64,000 bases of DNA from an uncultured Clostridia bacterium (GTDB lineage Bacteria; Bacillota; Clostridia; Christensenellales; CAG-314). The stretch lies in contig CANRFV010000003.1 of assembly GCA_947629985.1 (NCBI GenBank), forward strand, positions 62,001 through 126,000, in the 5' to 3' direction. Position numbers and translations under genes: made by a program. The notes beneath the pieces are model-generated. The model ran no database searches, was not told the DNA's origin, and was given only the letters and a program-made list of their open reading frames with translations. This document shows positions 18,900 through 28,223 of this stretch, in pieces (position 1 is the stretch's first letter; each line of letters opens with the position of its first letter).

Positions 18900-19430
18900 C
18901 TATTCCGTATAGGGCTGCAACAGTCCTATCGTGCCGTCCTTGCGACGGTACACCGCCTCGACCGCGCCGGTTTGTTCGTTTACAAACAGATAAAAGTCGT
19001 GATCGACCAATTCCAGATTTTCCGCGGCTTCGATTGCCGACATACGACCGATTTCGAAACGTTTGGTCTTGGCAATGGTAAGCGGAGTAACTTCGACGTC
19101 CGAAACAAATTCGTAATCGCCCGTGCGTTCGGGCATTTTGTACGAACGGTTGAGTTTTTCACGATGTTTTACAAGTTGACGCTCCAACTTGGGCAGACAC
19201 GCGTCTATGTTGTAGTACATTGTGTCGCCGACCACTTCCGAACGAATGTATGTGCCGTGATAATTGATTGAAATTTCCATTTTGCACTGCCTGCCGAGAT
19301 CGGTAAGCAATATTTTGCAGGGTGTGGAAGCGTCGGGAAAATATTTGTCCAAACGACGCGTTTTGTTGGTCAAAATCTGTTCCAACCTGTCTGTTACGCG
19401 ATAATTTTTAGCAACAATTTCGAGTTTCAT
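18900..19430 (-). CDS. hpf: Ribosome hibernation promoting factor, long form
   Basis: A 176-aa HPF/RaiA protein with an N-terminal 30S-binding domain (residues 1 to about 100) and the C-terminal dimerisation domain of the long form (about 120-176, with DHDFYLFVNEQTG and YRRKDGTIGLLQP). It dimerises 70S ribosomes into inactive 100S particles when growth slows. AGGAGG lies 5 nt before the ATG. It heads an apparent operon with nfeD and floA, 10 nt upstream of nfeD. That linkage is less usual. Confidence 0.95.
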   Translation of the reverse strand: MKLEIVAKNYRVTDRLEQILTNKTRRLDKYFPDASTPCKILLTDLGRQCKMEISINYHGTYIRSEVVGDTMYYNIDACLPKLERQLVKHREKLNRSYKMPERTGDYEFVSDVEVTPLTIAKTKRFEIGRMSAIEAAENLELVDHDFYLFVNEQTGAVEAVYRRKDGTIGLLQPYTE

Positions 19431-19514
19431 AATAACCTCCTACAATTGTATTGTGCCTTGCGGCAAAACTTGAAATGTACGTTACGGAAAAGTGCAACAA
19501 CTCTTCCCGTATAT

Positions 19515-19543
19515 ATTATAGCACTAACGCAAAGCAATTTCAA
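19515..19543 (-). promoter_or_regulatory. SigA-like promoter of hpf-nfeD-floA
   Basis: TTGAAA (19543-19538), a 17-nt spacer and TATAAT (19520-19515) on the minus strand. Confidence 0.8.
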
Positions 19544-19579
19544 TACGGTTAAATTGTAAAATTATATACATTTTTGATT

Positions 19580-20412
19580 ATGCCGACCTAAACAAAAATC
19601 TATGTGGCAATCTTGCTTTTCCGCCGTTGGCAAAAAAGTGAGATTGCTTCGCAGTGATATTTTGCCGTTTGGCAATTTTTGCCAACGGCAAAGTGTTATT
19701 TTTTCGCCTGCGGCGAAAAAGTGAGATTATTCGCTATCGCGAATAGTGAGATTGTTTGCTGCGCAAACAGTTGCGGCGTTGTTTATTTGAAACAATTTTA
19801 AGCAATAAAAAAAATTACTGTCGAGAAGTACTTCCCAACAATAATAATTTTCAAATAATGTCGACCTTAACTTTGCCGTCAGGCAAAATAACACTTTTCC
19901 GCCAACGGCGGAAAAATAACACTCGCCGTAGGCGAATATCACTGCCGCAGGCAATATCACTGCGCCGCAAGGCGCACGCTGAGCGAGTGTATCCACTGCA
20001 AAATAATCTGCAACGAGTATGCCGCACCTAATAAGGCGCGGCATACGGTTATTTATTCTAATAACGTTAAACATTAAACTAAATAGTTAATACATCAACT
20101 AAATCAAAGCAATAGTTGTTCAAATTAAACTACCGCAAACTACGGACCTGCGCCGAAGTTTGCGCCCTTGCGGGGGTTGCCGGGGACATGCGACACCCCG
20201 GCGAATGTCGGAATATGTCGCGCGTGCGTTCACGCGCAACTCCCAAGTCCGACTGCGTCGGCGCGATAGCGCGGCAATATAGGTAATCAGCAAAATAAAA
20301 AACAGCCAATCTTATGCCGAGATTGACTGTTTTATTTTAGTAATTATGCCGTCGATTGCGCTCGCGTTAGCGCAGCAGCAAGCAATCGACCGACGCACGT
20401 GTGGTCGGATAT
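19580..20412. repeat. Intergenic mosaic repeat block R3 (most complete copy)
   Basis: Modules in order: hairpin array with GTGAGATT/GTGATATT/GTGTTATT linkers (19640-19770); AT-rich centre with AATAATAATTTTCAAATAAT (19840-19860); inverted hairpin array with AATAACAC/AATATCAC linkers (19868-19975); GCGAGTGTATCCACTGCAAA and the GCCGCACC hairpin (19981-20045). Then come the ACTAAATAGTTAATA module (20077-20120), CGCAAACTACGGACCTGCGC, a GC-rich GGGGTTGCCGGGGAC segment (20156-20275), the AACAGCCAATC hairpin (20301-20332) and GTCGATTGCG-ending GTGGTCGG (20350-20408). It ends 4 nt from the clpC stop codon. No gene. Confidence 0.85.
20301..20332 (-). terminator. Repeat-borne terminator downstream of clpC
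   Basis: Minus-strand AACAGTCAATCT/AGATTGGCTGTT stem followed by TTTTATTTT, 81 nt after the clpC stop codon. The same hairpin occurs at 4831, 10494 and 43324, so the module appears to be a mobile terminator. Confidence 0.75.
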
Positions 20413-22878
20413 TTACTCGCGATCGAATATAATTTCCCCGTTGACGGAATCGACAAGAACGTTGTCGTTGCGGTTTATTTCGCCTGTAAGCATTTTTTCC
20501 GCCAACGCGTCCTCGATATTGCGCTGTATGGCGCGTTTGAGCGGACGCGCGCCGAAATTGCGATCGTAACCCGCTTGGGCAAGCGTAGCGATGGCCCTTT
20601 CGGTAAATTTGAGATTGATTGTGCCTTTGAGACGTTTGTACAGTCTGTAACACATCAATTTGGCTATCTGCACCGTTTCCCGCTCGCCGAGATAGTTGAA
20701 CACCACTATTTCGTCCAGACGGTTGAGAAATTCCGGACGGAAGAAACGTTTGAGCGCGCGTTCTACATTGCCGCGCATTACTTCGTTGTCGTCCCGCGAG
20801 CCGAAACCTACCGAATTGCCCGCGTTGTCCGTAATGCCGATATTGCTGGTAAGAATAATTACGGTGTTGCGGAAATCGACGGTTTTGCCGTGGCTGTCGG
20901 TAAGCCTGCCTTCGTCGAGAATTTGCAACAGCAAATTGAATACGTCGGGGTGGGCTTTTTCCACTTCATCAAACAGTACCACACTGTACGGACGGCGCAG
21001 CACCTTTTCGGTAAGGTAGCCGCTCTCTTCGTATCCGACGTATCCCGGCGGCGCGCCGATAAGTTTGGCAACGGACGTTTTGTCCATATATTCGGACATA
21101 TCTATGCGAATAACTTCGGTGTTGGAGCCGAACAGACACTGCGACAACGCCTTGGCAAGTTCGGTTTTGCCTACGCCCGTAGGTCCTACGAAAATAAAAC
21201 TGCCTATCGGACGGTTGGGGTCTTTAAGCCCCGCACGTTGACGTCTTACCGCACGCGACACAACGCGGACGGCTTCGTCTTGCCCTATTACGCGAGCGGA
21301 CAGTTCTTCTTCGAGATGAAGCAATTTGTCCTTTTCCGCGCGGGACAGTTCGGATACGGGCACGCCCGTCATTTGCGAAATAATGTCGCGCACATGCTCT
21401 GCCGTAAGCACTATCGGCGGCGGATCGCGATGTTGCGCGCTTGCCTGCAATTGTTTAATACGCATTTCGTCGTACTTGCGCTGCCAAAAATCGGCGTACT
21501 CCCAATTGCCGTTGTTGCGGTAAAACTCCGCCTTGTTACGGGCGTCTTCCGTTTGCAACGCCAATTCGTCGTACTGCGGTTGGCTGTTGGCAACGGAAAT
21601 TTTAAGTTTGCTGCACGCTTCGTCTATTACGTCGAAAGCCTTGTCGGGCAGACAGCGATCGGTTATATAGCGTACCGACAGTTGCACCGCTTCGCGTATG
21701 GCTTCGTCGCTGATGGTAATGCCGTGATGCTTTTCGTATTTGCCCTTGACGCCTTTTACTATTTGTACGGCAAGTTCGGGCGAAGGTTCGTCTACCGTTA
21801 TGGGTTGAAAACGGCGTTCCAACGCGGGGTCTTTTTCGATGTACAGCCGATATTCGCGCGTGGTGGTAGCGCCTATTATGTGCAATTCTCCGCGGGCAAG
21901 CGAAGGTTTGAGAATTTCGGCGGCGTCGATAGAGCCGTTGCCCGTTCCGCCTGCGCCCACCATGTTGTGGATCTCGTCTATAAACAAAATTATATCGCCT
22001 TGCTCGACGACCTGCCTGACTATTTCGGTAAGGCGTTCTTCGAAATCGCCGCGGTAACGAGTGCCCGCAAGCATAGACGCGATGTCTAACTGTATCAACT
22101 TTTTGTTCTGCAGTTCGGCAGGCACGCGCTTGTCGGCTATTGCCGCTGCCAATCCTTCGACGACGGCGGTTTTGCCCACGCCCGCTTCGCCCACCAATAC
22201 GGGATTGTTCTTGGTGCGGCGCGTAAGAGTTTGGATAAGGCGCTCGGTTTCGTTGTCTCTGCCTATTATCGGGTCGAATCCGCCCGCCATTGCCTTGGCG
22301 GTCATATCGTAGCCGTAACGCGCAAGCGGATCGCTTTCATCGTCCGCTACCGACGCGTCCGACGTTTTTTCGGCGGTTTTCAAGGCTGCGGCGGCAGGCG
22401 AATACGCACTCCCTTGCCTTTTGCCGTTGGTTTCGGCTAGCCATTCGATTACGGCCTTGCCGAAAACACGGTCTCCGCCCAAATCGGCGACTATGCGTCT
22501 GAACACCGCGTCGGTGGTATACTGACTGCCTTCAAGCATATAACTTATTTTGTCGTAGGCGTAATTGTTGTCCTTGTACGACAACAACGCCAACAACAGG
22601 TGCGTGCAAGTTATCTCTTCGCTGTGCTGAGCCTGCGCGTAAATGTTGGCGGCAACGTAAATGCGCTCGACACCTATGGGGTTGTCCAGCGTTTTGCTGC
22701 CGTCGGTAGACTTGACCCTGTCCAAGGTAAAGTGAAATTCGTTAAGATACTTAGTGGCGTCGTTGGGCACCTGCATCAACGCATACAAAAGGTGATGAGT
22801 TTGCACCGTGGTATGACGCCACTCGGCATAATCCGTTGCCGCGTCTATAACTTGAGTAAGTTGCTTTGATCTGTACAT
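20413..22878 (-). CDS. clpC: ClpC-type AAA+ chaperone/protease subunit
   Basis: An 821-aa Hsp100 unfoldase that feeds substrates to ClpP. It has an N-terminal double Clp_N repeat (residues 1 to about 145), a first AAA domain with Walker A GEAGVGKT (about 204) and a UVR-like middle region. The second AAA domain has GPTGVGKTELAKAL and Walker B VVLFDEVEKAHPD. The NSVGFG loop near residue 690 fits the ClpP-docking tripeptide. No mcsA, mcsB or ctsR neighbours are seen, unlike Bacillus. It has its own promoter and ends against repeat block R3. Confidence 0.94.
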   Translation of the reverse strand: MYRSKQLTQVIDAATDYAEWRHTTVQTHHLLYALMQVPNDATKYLNEFHFTLDRVKSTDGSKTLDNPIGVERIYVAANIYAQAQHSEEITCTHLLLALLSYKDNNYAYDKISYMLEGSQYTTDAVFRRIVADLGGDRVFGKAVIEWLAETNGKRQGSAYSPAAAALKTAEKTSDASVADDESDPLARYGYDMTAKAMAGGFDPIIGRDNETERLIQTLTRRTKNNPVLVGEAGVGKTAVVEGLAAAIADKRVPAELQNKKLIQLDIASMLAGTRYRGDFEERLTEIVRQVVEQGDIILFIDEIHNMVGAGGTGNGSIDAAEILKPSLARGELHIIGATTTREYRLYIEKDPALERRFQPITVDEPSPELAVQIVKGVKGKYEKHHGITISDEAIREAVQLSVRYITDRCLPDKAFDVIDEACSKLKISVANSQPQYDELALQTEDARNKAEFYRNNGNWEYADFWQRKYDEMRIKQLQASAQHRDPPPIVLTAEHVRDIISQMTGVPVSELSRAEKDKLLHLEEELSARVIGQDEAVRVVSRAVRRQRAGLKDPNRPIGSFIFVGPTGVGKTELAKALSQCLFGSNTEVIRIDMSEYMDKTSVAKLIGAPPGYVGYEESGYLTEKVLRRPYSVVLFDEVEKAHPDVFNLLLQILDEGRLTDSHGKTVDFRNTVIILTSNIGITDNAGNSVGFGSRDDNEVMRGNVERALKRFFRPEFLNRLDEIVVFNYLGERETVQIAKLMCYRLYKRLKGTINLKFTERAIATLAQAGYDRNFGARPLKRAIQRNIEDALAEKMLTGEINRNDNVLVDSVNGEIIFDRE

Positions 22879-22908
22879 CTTTACACCTGCCGATACTTAT
22901 ACAATTAT

Positions 22909-22937
22909 ATTGTATCAAACAATGCAAAGTTTTTCAA
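22909..22937 (-). promoter_or_regulatory. SigA-like promoter of clpC
   Basis: TTGAAA (22937-22932), a 17-nt spacer and TACAAT (22914-22909) on the minus strand. No clear CtsR heptad repeat was seen here. Confidence 0.7.
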
Positions 22938-22961
22938 GAGAATAAGCGCTAATTGCGCGGT

Positions 22962-25496
22962 TTATTTTGCGCGGCGGCGCAGTTTACGGCGGACAATTCG
23001 CGAAATTTCGTGAAATACCGTGGGCAACAGCGACAGCGCAAGCGCGGCGGCATACATGGGAGCGGTAAGCGCGGCAAGCCCGAAGATATTTTGCAAAGGC
23101 GGTATAAACGCGACGGCGCACACCATCGCCAACGACAACGCAAAACTTACCGCCATAAAAACCGTTATTCCCTGACGGAATATGCCGCTGCCGTTGCGCA
23201 ACTCCAATACGTAAAACAGTTGCGATACCGACAAGACCAAAAACGCCATTGTGCGAGCGCTTTGCGCGCCGTGGGACATACCGATTGCGTACCCGACAAG
23301 CGTAGCGACGGTAAACAGTATGCCTCCTGCCGCCACGCGCAGTCCGCCGCCGTTGCTGAAAAAGCCTTCGTTTTTGCTGTTGGGCGGACAACGCATTACG
23401 TCCCGTTCCTGCTTGTATATGCCCAACGCCAGCCCCGGCAAACCGTCGGTTACGAGATTTATCCACAGCAACTGCATTGCCGTAAGCGGCGATACGTTCC
23501 AAATCATCAGCGCCAAAAACACCGACAGCACTTCGCCTATGTTGCAAGTGAGTAAATACGTTACCGATTTTTTTATGTTTTGGTAAACGCTGCGCCCCAA
23601 CGACACCGCGTCTACGATTGTGGCAAAGTTGTCGTCGGTAAGTATGATGTCCGACGCGTCCTTGGCTACGTCGGTACCGCTGCCCATTGCGCAACCTATA
23701 TCGGCGGCTTTTAGCGCGGGAGCGTCGTTTACTCCGTCGCCCGTCATTGCCACAACCGCACCCTTGCGCTGCCAGGCGTTTACTATACGCAACTTGTCGG
23801 CAGGCGTTACACGCGCGTAAACGGCGATATTTTCCACCGCGTCGCACAGTTGCGCGTCGCTCCAAGAGTTGAGAGTTTCGCCGTCCACCGCCATATCGTT
23901 ACTGCCCATAATGCCCAAAACTTTGGCAATTTCGCGGGCGGTCTCGACGCTGTCGCCCGTGATCATAACGGGACGTATGCCCGCGCTTTTGCAAGTGGCA
24001 ACCGCTTGGTAAACTTCGTCGCGGGGTGGGTCGGCTATTGCAAACAACGCCGTTACGGTAAGGCGCTTTTCCAACGTTTGCGAGCGCGGAAAACCGTGTT
24101 CCGTCTTGCGCACGGCAAGCGCCAATACGCGCAGACCTTTTTGCGAATATACGCGGCTTGCCGACACGAAATCGGCATAGTTGTCGGCGTGCTTCATCGC
24201 TTGCAAACTGCCCTTTGTTACCGAATAGTAGTCGTTGCCGCACTTGACCACAACCGTCATCAATTTGCGGTTGCTGTCAAAGGGGATCTCGTACAGGCGC
24301 GTAACCGTCGGCACTTTGCGCGCAGCCGACAGCACGGCTATTTCGGTGGGGTCGCCCAACCATTCGCCGCGATCGTTGCGCACGGCGTCGCAACACCAGC
24401 AGTAGGCGTTCAGCGCAAAGTTATCGGCGGAAATATTTTCGGCGGATACGAACGCTTTGCCGTCGAAAATGCCCTTTAACGTCATTTTGTTTTGCGTAAG
24501 CGTGCCTGTCTTGTCCGAACAGATGACCGTTGCGCTGCCCAACGCTTCTACGGCGGTAAGGCGCTTTACCACGGCGTGTCTGCTTGCCATTTGCTCTATA
24601 CCCTTTGCCAACACTACCGTTACCACTGCGGGCAAGCCTTCGGGAATGGCGGCGACAGCCAACGACACGGACGTGAGCAACACGTCGATAAATATCGAAG
24701 TCAGCGTTTCGCCGGCGGTCATGCGCCGTATACCCTTGGCAAAACCTATCGCCAACACGGCAAGACACACGCCCAAACACACCAAACCGATAATTTTGGA
24801 CAGTTGTTTGAGCCTGTGCTGCAAAGGAGTAAGCGTCTGCTGCGAATTTGCCAACATGCCCGCTATCTTGCCCAACTCGGTGCGCATGCCCGTACACAGC
24901 ACCTGCGCGTAACACTTGCCCTTGGTAACCAAACTGCCGCCGAACACCTTGTTTGCGTCCTTGATTGCGTTTGACGAGACGGCTTGTTTGTCCACGGGGA
25001 CGCTTTCGCCCGTAAGCGCGGATTGATTTACAAACAGCCCTTCGGCGGCAAGCACAACGCAATCGGCGGTAATTATATCGCCCGATTCGAACATACAAAT
25101 ATCGCCGGGCACAACGAGACGACTGTCTAATAGAGTGATTTCGCCGTTGCGCACCACCTTGCTCTTGGGCGAAGTAAGGCGTTTGAGCGCCTGCAACGAC
25201 TTTTCCGCGCGATACTCTTGCACGGTGCCCAATACGGCGTTGGCTATTACTATGCCCAATATTATTATCGGCTCCAACATGTCGGACTTTTCCTTGGTGT
25301 AAAGCGCCATGCCGAACGACAGCGCCGCGGCGATGAGCAGTATAATTATCATAACGTCGCCGAACTGACGTATGAATTTGCGCCAAAAACCGTGTTTTTC
25401 GCTGCGCTCGGTTACGTTTTCGCCGTATTCGGCAAGCCGCGCTTGTGCTTCGCCGTCGCTGAGACCGCGTTTGAAGATATTATCGGTAGGTGTCAA
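22962..25496 (-). CDS. P-type ATPase, calcium-transporting type
   Basis: An 844-aa P2-type cation pump. Visible features in order: N-terminal cation ATPase domain, TGES actuator loop, the PEGLP motif in the fourth membrane helix, the phosphorylation site CSDKTGTLTQNKM, MTGDGVNDAPALKAADIG in the hinge, and about six C-terminal helices. This order and PEGLP fit bacterial SERCA/PMCA-like Ca2+ exporters; Na+ or Mn2+ transport cannot be excluded. The start is TTG 25496, because GGAGGGAC lies just upstream and the open frame before it looks noncoding. Confidence 0.9.
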   Translation of the reverse strand: MTPTDNIFKRGLSDGEAQARLAEYGENVTERSEKHGFWRKFIRQFGDVMIIILLIAAALSFGMALYTKEKSDMLEPIIILGIVIANAVLGTVQEYRAEKSLQALKRLTSPKSKVVRNGEITLLDSRLVVPGDICMFESGDIITADCVVLAAEGLFVNQSALTGESVPVDKQAVSSNAIKDANKVFGGSLVTKGKCYAQVLCTGMRTELGKIAGMLANSQQTLTPLQHRLKQLSKIIGLVCLGVCLAVLAIGFAKGIRRMTAGETLTSIFIDVLLTSVSLAVAAIPEGLPAVVTVVLAKGIEQMASRHAVVKRLTAVEALGSATVICSDKTGTLTQNKMTLKGIFDGKAFVSAENISADNFALNAYCWCCDAVRNDRGEWLGDPTEIAVLSAARKVPTVTRLYEIPFDSNRKLMTVVVKCGNDYYSVTKGSLQAMKHADNYADFVSASRVYSQKGLRVLALAVRKTEHGFPRSQTLEKRLTVTALFAIADPPRDEVYQAVATCKSAGIRPVMITGDSVETAREIAKVLGIMGSNDMAVDGETLNSWSDAQLCDAVENIAVYARVTPADKLRIVNAWQRKGAVVAMTGDGVNDAPALKAADIGCAMGSGTDVAKDASDIILTDDNFATIVDAVSLGRSVYQNIKKSVTYLLTCNIGEVLSVFLALMIWNVSPLTAMQLLWINLVTDGLPGLALGIYKQERDVMRCPPNSKNEGFFSNGGGLRVAAGGILFTVATLVGYAIGMSHGAQSARTMAFLVLSVSQLFYVLELRNGSGIFRQGITVFMAVSFALSLAMVCAVAFIPPLQNIFGLAALTAPMYAAALALSLLPTVFHEISRIVRRKLRRRAK

Positions 25497-25654
25497 TGTG
25501 TCCCTCCAATGTGTACTCAGGTAAATTATATGTACAAGCACCCGCAATTAGAATACCGCCCCTGCCCCTGAACGCAAAACCATACGCGCGCGACAAAAAG
25601 TTATGTTATTGCGACGCGCAAATAACAAGTTGTAATTATTTGCGGCGAAAAAGG

Positions 25655-26204
25655 CGTTCCAAACGGCGCAATAAACAAACAAAACAAAAAAAGCAACAGA
25701 AATGTAACAAAAAAGCAAAAAAAAACACATAAATACAACAAAAAACAACCACGAACAAACAAATAAAACAAAAAGCAAACAAAAATTAAACCAATGCGAC
25801 AAAAAACATATAAATACAGCAAAAAAACAACCAAAATAGAAAAAGCAAACAAGAAAAACGAACAAACAACAAAACAAAGCAACAAAAAGCACATACATAC
25901 AACAAAACTGTCGAGAACAACTAACTAAAACTGAAAAAGCAAAGAAATGCAACAAAAAGACAAGATAACACATAAATACAGCAAAAAAACAAACAAGAAA
26001 ACAAACGAAATAGAAAAAGCAAACAAGAAAAACGAACGAATAACAAGCCAATGCGGCAAAAAGCGCATACATACAACCGAAAACTGCCAAAAACAACTAA
26101 ATAGAAAAATCAAAAAAGGCGACAACGCATAAATACAGCAAAAAACAACCACCAACAAACAAATAAAACAAAAAGCAAACAAAAAATCAAACCAATGCAA
26201 TAAA
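25655..26204. repeat. A-rich degenerate tandem repeat region
   Basis: About 550 bases with almost no T on the plus strand, built of roughly six diverged units of 65-105 nt. Each contains a variant of ACATAAATACAACAAAA (near 25730, 25806, 25892, 25970, 26066, 26126), followed by AAACAAATAAAACAAAAAGC-like sequence. Minus-strand frames are open only because T is rare. I do not call a gene. Confidence 0.75.
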
Positions 26205-26243
26205 AAAGCAAAAAAAACGGCAATATCCGTAACGATATTGCCG
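26205..26243 (-). terminator. Intrinsic terminator of the MATE transporter gene
   Basis: Minus-strand CGGCAATATC/GATATTGCCG stem with a 6-nt loop, followed by TTTTTTTTGC. It lies 190 nt beyond the stop codon. Confidence 0.7.
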
Positions 26244-26433
26244 CATTGACGGTTAATTATTAAAGCGCGCGATATTGTGTGCGCCGCGCAACAAATGTGT
26301 TTGCGCTTGCCGTTTCGGCTTTCGCTGCGCGGCAAGCATTTATTGAACATTGCGGCAAAGCGCGGCGGCGCGTGCGCAACTGCAACGCGGCAACAAGCCC
26401 GAATGTGCGCGGAAACGCAAAATTACGCGCAAA

Positions 26434-27915
26434 TCAGTTGCCCAACGTGTGATCTGCATATTGCTGCGCCTTGTAGGCGAACTGCTTGCGGTAATCGCGT
26501 ATGGCAAAGGGCAAATACACAATTACGGACAAAATCTCGGCAAACGGGTAACAAAACCAGATGCCCTGCTGCTGCCACAAATAGTTGAACAAAATTGCCG
26601 ACGGGATCAAAAACAGCAACTGACGGGACAAACTCATAAGCAAACTCGACACGGGGCAGTTGATGCTTTGCAACATATTTATCAACAGTATGCTGAACGC
26701 CGCGGGAATGAACGCTATGCTTATCGCCCGAAATGCGTAAGCGCCCTCCTTTACCAACAAGTCGTTTTCTTGCTGCGAAGCGGTAGGACTTTTGAATATT
26801 GCCATAAGCGCTTCGGGGAAAATTTGAAACAGCAACGTGCCTATTACCATAACGCCCAATGCGATGTACAATCCCAAACGGAAAGCGGAGTTGAAACGCT
26901 GTTTTTCGTTGGCGCCGTAGTTGTAACTCAATATGGGCATGGCGCCCTGCATAAGCCCGAATATCGGCATAAATATAAAGGATTGCACCTTGAAATACGC
27001 CGACAGTACTGTAATGCCGTTTGTGTAACTGCGCAACATTATGTTCATTATTATTGTTACTACCGAACTCATCGCGTTCATAATAAACGCCGGCGCACCG
27101 ATTTTTGCTATGTGCAAAAAATATTGCGTTTGCGGTTTGTAACCCTTAAAACCTATTGAAACGTCCTGTTTTTTGAATATGAATGCCGCTATATCTATTG
27201 CCGCGGCAAGCCATTGACCTATTACCGTTGCCAAAATGGCGCCCAACACGCCCCACTTAAACGCCACGATAAACAGCGCGTCCAACGCAATATTGGTAAG
27301 CGCGCCCGCAAGTTGGCTGATCATCGGGATCTTCATATTGCCCGTGGACTGCAATATGCGCGCGCAAATTATATCGGTAATTACGCCGATACTGCCCGCC
27401 ATATATATGCCGAGATACAGCGCGCCCTGCTCTATTACGTAATTGGCGTCCGACGCGTTTTCGTTGTTGACAAACGCGCGCATAAACGGCTTGGATATTA
27501 CAAACGCCAACGCCGCCATTAACGCCCAAGACGCAATACCCATAAGTATTGCCGACTTTGCCGCCTTGTCGGCGCTTTCGCGGTTGCCTTCGCCGAGTTT
27601 GCGGGCAATATACGCATTTGCGCCCACGCCTATGCCTATACCCAGCGCCACTACCAACATCGTCATTGGCATTACTATGCTTACGGCGTTGAACGAATCG
27701 TTGCCGATGTTGTTACCCACGTAACCCGACACATCGTAATTTATGTTGGTCAAAAACAGCGAGTCCACAATGTTGTACAACGCTTGAACAAGCATAGAAA
27801 ATATTGCGGGCAAACTCATCTGCACAAGCAGTTTTCCTATGCCCGTATTGCGCATTTTGTCCGATTGAAGTCGTACTTCGCTCTCTTGCGGCGCGGCGTT
27901 GGTGCTTTCGTCCAT
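26434..27915 (-). CDS. MATE-family multidrug/toxin efflux transporter
   Basis: A 493-aa membrane protein with about 12 helices. The first MATE repeat begins at residue 27 (GKLLVQMSLPAIFSMLVQAL, then NIVDSLFLT), and the second half repeats the pattern. The family exports organic cations or metabolites in exchange for Na+ or H+; the substrate is unknown. The soluble start of about 25 residues is polar. AAGGAG lies 13 nt from the ATG, rather far. Confidence 0.9.
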   Translation of the reverse strand: MDESTNAAPQESEVRLQSDKMRNTGIGKLLVQMSLPAIFSMLVQALYNIVDSLFLTNINYDVSGYVGNNIGNDSFNAVSIVMPMTMLVVALGIGIGVGANAYIARKLGEGNRESADKAAKSAILMGIASWALMAALAFVISKPFMRAFVNNENASDANYVIEQGALYLGIYMAGSIGVITDIICARILQSTGNMKIPMISQLAGALTNIALDALFIVAFKWGVLGAILATVIGQWLAAAIDIAAFIFKKQDVSIGFKGYKPQTQYFLHIAKIGAPAFIMNAMSSVVTIIMNIMLRSYTNGITVLSAYFKVQSFIFMPIFGLMQGAMPILSYNYGANEKQRFNSAFRLGLYIALGVMVIGTLLFQIFPEALMAIFKSPTASQQENDLLVKEGAYAFRAISIAFIPAAFSILLINMLQSINCPVSSLLMSLSRQLLFLIPSAILFNYLWQQQGIWFCYPFAEILSVIVYLPFAIRDYRKQFAYKAQQYADHTLGN

Positions 27916-28024
27916 ATTCCGAAAATTTCTCCTTACGTAACAAACGGTTGTTCGCGGAACAACCGATACACATTATACCACAGAGCAACCGTTTTAACAA
28001 GCGAATACATACGGTATGCGCCGA

Positions 28025-28053
28025 CAAAAAAAAACGACGGAGCAAGCCGTCGC
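28025..28053 (-). terminator. Intrinsic terminator of thyA-folA
   Basis: Minus-strand CGACGG/CCGTCG stem with a 6-nt loop followed by nine T. It lies 170 nt past the folA stop; the bases between hold nothing recognisable. Confidence 0.7.
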
Positions 28054-28223
28054 ATAAAAAGCAATAAATAATTAACGCTGTTGAGAGATTTATCGGTGGT
28101 TGTACAAAACTTTTTGAACGACTTTTTGTTTTTGCGGCGTTCGCGCCCGTTTTTGGAGCAAGACTGCCGCACTGCCCGCATGCGCGCAAACGTAACGGCT
28201 GCGATTGTGCGAACAAACCCGCG

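Noticed and set aside
19640-19975. Possible CRISPR array because of regularly repeated short sequences
   Set aside because: Units are palindromes of different sequence with 7-8 nt constant linkers, not 23-40 nt direct repeats with spacers, and no cas gene is near.
19580-20412. Known large ncRNA such as RNase P RNA, tmRNA or a raiA-type motif upstream of hpf
   Set aside because: Conserved blocks for these RNAs were not found; the region is explained by repeat modules that recur elsewhere.
20401-22089. Plus-strand frame of 562 codons across clpC
   Set aside because: Shadow of clpC; no ribosome binding site and no recognisable domain.
25548-26350. Minus-strand frames encoding Phe/Cys/Leu-rich hydrophobic proteins
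   Set aside because: Several frames are open at once because the plus strand lacks T, so stop codons cannot occur; no start signals or known motifs.
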